Assembly: GCF_047461615.1 (NCBI RefSeq)
Contig: NZ_JANSHI010000006.1
Location: 1 to 64,000 of the forward strand
Origin: Thermostichus sp047461615
GTDB lineage: Bacteria; Cyanobacteriota; Cyanobacteriia; Thermostichales; Thermostichaceae
Direction of reading: 5' to 3'
DNA length: 64,000 bases
Below, one piece after another: positions 61,759 through 64,000 of this stretch. The position numbers and the translations under genes are program-made. Every line of letters begins with the position of its first letter. Position 1 is the first letter of the stretch. The notes beneath the pieces were generated by a model. It saw nothing but the letters and a program-made list of their open reading frames with translations. It ran no database searches and was not told the DNA's origin.

Positions 61759-62556
61759 CTACTTAGTAACCAGCGTCTCTAGGCGGGATCCCAGCACGGC
61801 AGCCTTCACTACCTCCAGGTACTGGGGATTTCGGGTGAGGGCCTCGGCTTTGGCTTGCAGTTGACCGGCTTCTGCCTCGGCTTGAGAAATGATGGCGCGG
61901 GCCTCCTGACGCGCCTGCTCGATCTCATATTGTTTTTTCACCAGTTCGTTTTCGGCGATGGTCTTTGCTTCGATAGCCGCTACAAAATCGGGGTCGAAGT
62001 CGATGTCTCGCAGCAGAAAGTCCAAAACCTCGATGCCATATTCCTTGAGCAAAAGGGCCACCCGTTCCCGGATTTGCCCCTGGAGCACTGGGCGCTCGGT
62101 GGAATACAAAGCCTGGGCGGAAAAGCCGCTGGTCTCGTTGAGGATGACCGAGCGGACAATGGGAGCGATGCGATCGAGGTAGTTCTCCCCCAGTTGGGTA
62201 TAAACCTTGGGAGCGTCCACAATGCGAAATTGCAGTGTTGCCTCAGCGGCAATCAGCTGTCCATCCTGAGAAAGGGCCAGCAGCCGCGGCGCGTAGGCGT
62301 CGGGATCCTCGTCCCTCCAGGTCAGAGCTTGGGTTTTCACATCGAAGGTAACCGTGCGCGAGACAAAGGGCGGTACCCAGTGCAGGCCTGGCTGTAGGGG
62401 CGTTGGGCTCACTCCCCCTCCCCAGGTAAACAGCACCATGTTCTCGCCGTTGCCCACCAAGCGCAGCGGCCTCCCCGCTGCCACCAGGATCAACACCGCT
62501 CCCGCCAGAGTAAGCTGGGGCAGCCAGCGGCTTACCTGCCTTGGCCACCTTTCCAT
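61759..62556 (-). CDS. SPFH/prohibitin-family membrane protein (first of a tandem pair)
   Basis: An N-terminal helix (LPQLTLAGAVLILVAAG) is followed by a band 7 domain (NMVLFTWGGGVSPTPLQPGLHWV, FDVKTQALTWRDEDP, QLIAAEATLQFRIVD, LLKEYGIEVLDFLLRDIDF) and a coiled coil (QYEIEQARQEARAIISQAEAEA). ATG 62556 gives 265 aa and has GGAGG about ten bases upstream; GTG 62598 is in frame but less likely. The related second gene starts 40 bases downstream. Confidence 0.83.
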   Translation of the reverse strand: MERWPRQVSRWLPQLTLAGAVLILVAAGRPLRLVGNGENMVLFTWGGGVSPTPLQPGLHWVPPFVSRTVTFDVKTQALTWRDEDPDAYAPRLLALSQDGQLIAAEATLQFRIVDAPKVYTQLGENYLDRIAPIVRSVILNETSGFSAQALYSTERPVLQGQIRERVALLLKEYGIEVLDFLLRDIDFDPDFVAAIEAKTIAENELVKKQYEIEQARQEARAIISQAEAEAGQLQAKAEALTRNPQYLEVVKAAVLGSRLETLVTK

Positions 62557-62807
62557 CGGCAGCTGCCTCCCTCCTGCCCTTGCCAGTATTGTTGCCACCG
62601 CCTTCAGAGGGAGGCAGGAGCTTTCGCCATCTTTTAAGCTTTCTGCCCGGCTTTCCTAGCCTCGGGCAAGTTGCAGAAGGACGAGAAAGCGGGAGCGCCA
62701 ACGTCCCTGAATCTCGAAAAGTTCGCAAAAGTTCACTTCACAGTTTGCAAAGACTCAGGATAAGCCGGCGAAAAGAGAAGAAGATTAAAACATGATAAAG
62801 ATTTGGG

Positions 62808-63098
62808 TTGCCGTTCATGCTGCCTCCTCTCGATTACGAGCGGCGAGAGATCCAGGTGCCACCCTCCTGTATCGCGCTGGCAGCCCAGGCTCTAATCCGG
62901 CAGGGGGTATCCGTCTACTGGCGGGAAGACAGCCTGTCTGCTCTCATTCAGCTGGGAGCCAGAGGAGCTAGCGATCGAGCTGCCATTTTGTTGGTGGAAA
63001 TGAGCCTTGCCAGCCAACCGGAGGAGCTGAAGAGCTGGCTGGAGATGTGCTGGCGACTACCCAGCCATCGCCGCGAGCTGTTGCAGGTGCGAGGATAG
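62808..63098 (+). CDS. Small protein of unknown function
   Basis: The product is 96 aa from TTG 62808, or 93 aa from ATG 62817. It looks soluble, mixed alpha/beta (REIQVPPSCIALAAQALIRQG, ILLVEMSLASQPEELKSWLEMCW). The family is not recognised. Neither start has a convincing ribosome site. It stands between the divergent SPFH pair and a tiny membrane-protein gene. Confidence 0.5.
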   Translation: MPFMLPPLDYERREIQVPPSCIALAAQALIRQGVSVYWREDSLSALIQLGARGASDRAAILLVEMSLASQPEELKSWLEMCWRLPSHRRELLQVRG

Positions 63099-63212
63099 GG
63101 GATCGCTTCTTCTGCAGGCGCGCCAGTCTTGCAAAGTAGGCTGGGGGGATTTGGTCCTGAAAGACAGGGGCCAGGCGCTGCAAAATAGTCTGTAGTCTAG
63201 CACCCTCAGCCT

Positions 63213-63386
63213 ATGGATCTCTTGCGGCAGTACGTCCTTCCCGCCCTGATCCTACTGGTATTCCTGTTTACTCTGGTGGTGGTGAGCATCCGCTCGTTTC
63301 TACCCCAAGATATGGCCCAGCCTGCACCGATAGAGGAAGCCCCTCCTGTAGCTCTTTCTGGTTGCTGGATGCCTGCCTATGTCTGA
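63213..63386 (+). CDS. Tiny single-helix membrane protein overlapping the GNAT gene
   Basis: An open frame of 57 codons encodes MDLLRQYVLPALILLVFLF, a clear membrane helix continuing TLVVVSI, then a short proline-rich tail ending SGCWMPAYV. The stop TGA overlaps the ATG of the GNAT gene by eight bases (ATGTCTGA), which suggests translational coupling and supports it as a real gene. It is not a small photosystem subunit that I recognise. Confidence 0.55.
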   Translation: MDLLRQYVLPALILLVFLFTLVVVSIRSFLPQDMAQPAPIEEAPPVALSGCWMPAYV

Positions 63387-63897
63387 AACTGGGATCCCTT
63401 TGCCTGCCGGCTACCGTTGGCGCATTGGCTCTGCCTGGGATCGACCCTGGGTGCGGCGGGGACTGCAGGCCACTTTGCAGGAATCTTTCCCCGAGCAGAA
63501 GCACTGGGATCACCTGGAGAAGACGCTAGATCGCCTCTTTGACCCCCCGCGTACCCCCTGCTGGTGGATCTTGAAAGAAGAGACAGGGGAGCCAGTGGGC
63601 GGTGTTTGGGCCGGCATCTCTACCGATCAAGCCACCTATCGGCGGGTAGCCTACGTCTTCTTGCTCTGGGTGGATCCTGCTCACCGCCGGCGAGGGCTGG
63701 GCAGGGCCTTGATGCAACAGGTGGAACGCTGGGGATCCCAGCAGCAGTTGGCAGCCATCACCCTGCAGGTTTATCGCCACAACCAGGCTGCCCTCAACTT
63801 TTACAAGCAGGCCCACTTTAGCGTGCAAGGCTACTGGCTGTATAAGCCCCTCGGCGGCGCCAGCACAGCTGATCCAGAAGGTTATGAAGTTTTGTAA
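63379..63897 (+). CDS. GNAT-family N-acetyltransferase
   Basis: The acetyl-CoA-binding motif of the GNAT fold is in FLLWVDPAHRRRGLGRALMQQ (RRRGLG loop). ITLQVYRHNQAALNFYKQAHF, the usual C-terminal strand and helix, follows. Length is 172 aa. The substrate cannot be told. The start at ATG 63379 overlaps the stop of the small membrane-protein gene. Confidence 0.88.
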   Translation: MSETGIPLPAGYRWRIGSAWDRPWVRRGLQATLQESFPEQKHWDHLEKTLDRLFDPPRTPCWWILKEETGEPVGGVWAGISTDQATYRRVAYVFLLWVDPAHRRRGLGRALMQQVERWGSQQQLAAITLQVYRHNQAALNFYKQAHFSVQGYWLYKPLGGASTADPEGYEVL

Positions 63898-63964
63898 GTA
63901 AGCCAGGCCTTGTTCTCAGCTCTCTTTTTGATGAAAGCGGTGGCAACGAGTGGGGGGAACGCCC

Positions 63965-64000
63965 ATGTCCAGACCTGTCAAGCTGAGCGAAGCGGAGATC
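63965..64000 (+). CDS. Start of a gene cut off by the window end
   Basis: An ATG at 63965 preceded by GGGGGGAA starts an open frame, MSRPVKLSEAEI, that runs off the edge. The opening is reminiscent of pterin-4a-carbinolamine dehydratases (KLSDAEI-like), but twelve residues are too few to decide. Confidence 0.4.
   Translation, partial: MSRPVKLSEAEI

Overview
The window is 64 kb of a cyanobacterial chromosome. The gene set points there directly: CyanoQ (PsbQ), light-dependent protochlorophyllide reductase, two high-light-inducible (Hlip) proteins, zeta-carotene desaturase, PSRP-3/Ycf65, a plastid-type fibrillin, an OpcA-Pgi pair and HmpF. The DNA is GC-rich and full of the palindrome GGGATCCC; I count six perfect copies in the first 4 kb. 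That repeat and the gene content make me think of the thermophilic unicellular Synechococcus of hot-spring mats (JA-3-3Ab / JA-2-3B'a type), but the species call is inference.

Layout. 1-97: 3' tail of an IS200/IS605-type tnpB with its right end. 138-4126: trmFO and an ArsA-type ATPase (minus), psbQ (plus), coaD-cutA (minus). 4489-6625: PSRP-3, a perfect CIRCE operator and a solo groEL. 6652-9997: lysS and hmpF (minus). 10227-16012: trpC, a small DUF5340-like gene, an Atx1-like copper chaperone, a copper P-type ATPase, a His-tailed CbiX-type chelatase and a coiled-coil membrane protein (plus). 16035-18906: fibrillin, Sua5/YciO, a small unknown and obg (minus). 19087-22974: ribosomal S1, a degenerate XisF-like serine recombinase, a tnpB remnant and por. 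23200-29065: gltA, an NDP-sugar pyrophosphorylase, zds, tRNA-Gly, VanY-type peptidase, peroxiredoxin Q and an HD hydrolase. 29512-32313: treY. 32319-37046: tpiA, an M41-like protein, a membrane protein, a ferredoxin-type aldo-keto reductase and sufS (minus). 37189-37811: two Hlip genes. 37959-47394: opcA, pgi, ribD, crtE, hemE and several small conserved genes. 47915-50107: a thiamine-diphosphate enzyme of the transketolase/phosphoketolase superfamily. 50154-52179: an AT-richer two-gene island. 52215-55003: a GDYXXLXY protein, a CAT-anticodon tRNA, metF and dapB. 55050-59925: the str operon (rpsL-rpsG-fusA-tuf-rpsJ, minus). 60054-64000: comF, two SPFH proteins, small genes, a GNAT acetyltransferase and a cut-off gene.

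Most of the window is housekeeping: translation (str operon, S1, PSRP-3, lysS, trmFO, Sua5, Obg), pigment and isoprenoid synthesis (hemE, por, crtE, zds), carbon metabolism (tpiA, pgi, opcA, gltA, treY) and metal handling (Atx1-like/CopA, CutA, CbiX, SufS). Genes are packed tightly. Two convergent pairs share the four bases CTAG as overlapping stop codons.

The most interesting accessory locus is 50154-52179. A protein with an N-terminal PD-(D/E)XK nuclease-like domain (HSDR_N type) is fused to a ParA/MinD-type ATPase. Its stop codon overlaps the start of a second gene, which encodes a ParB-N-like protein with a lysine-rich tail. The pair is AT-richer than its neighbours and contains no perfect GGGATCCC. 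It looks like an acquired partition-like or defence-like module. I do not recognise it as a named system.
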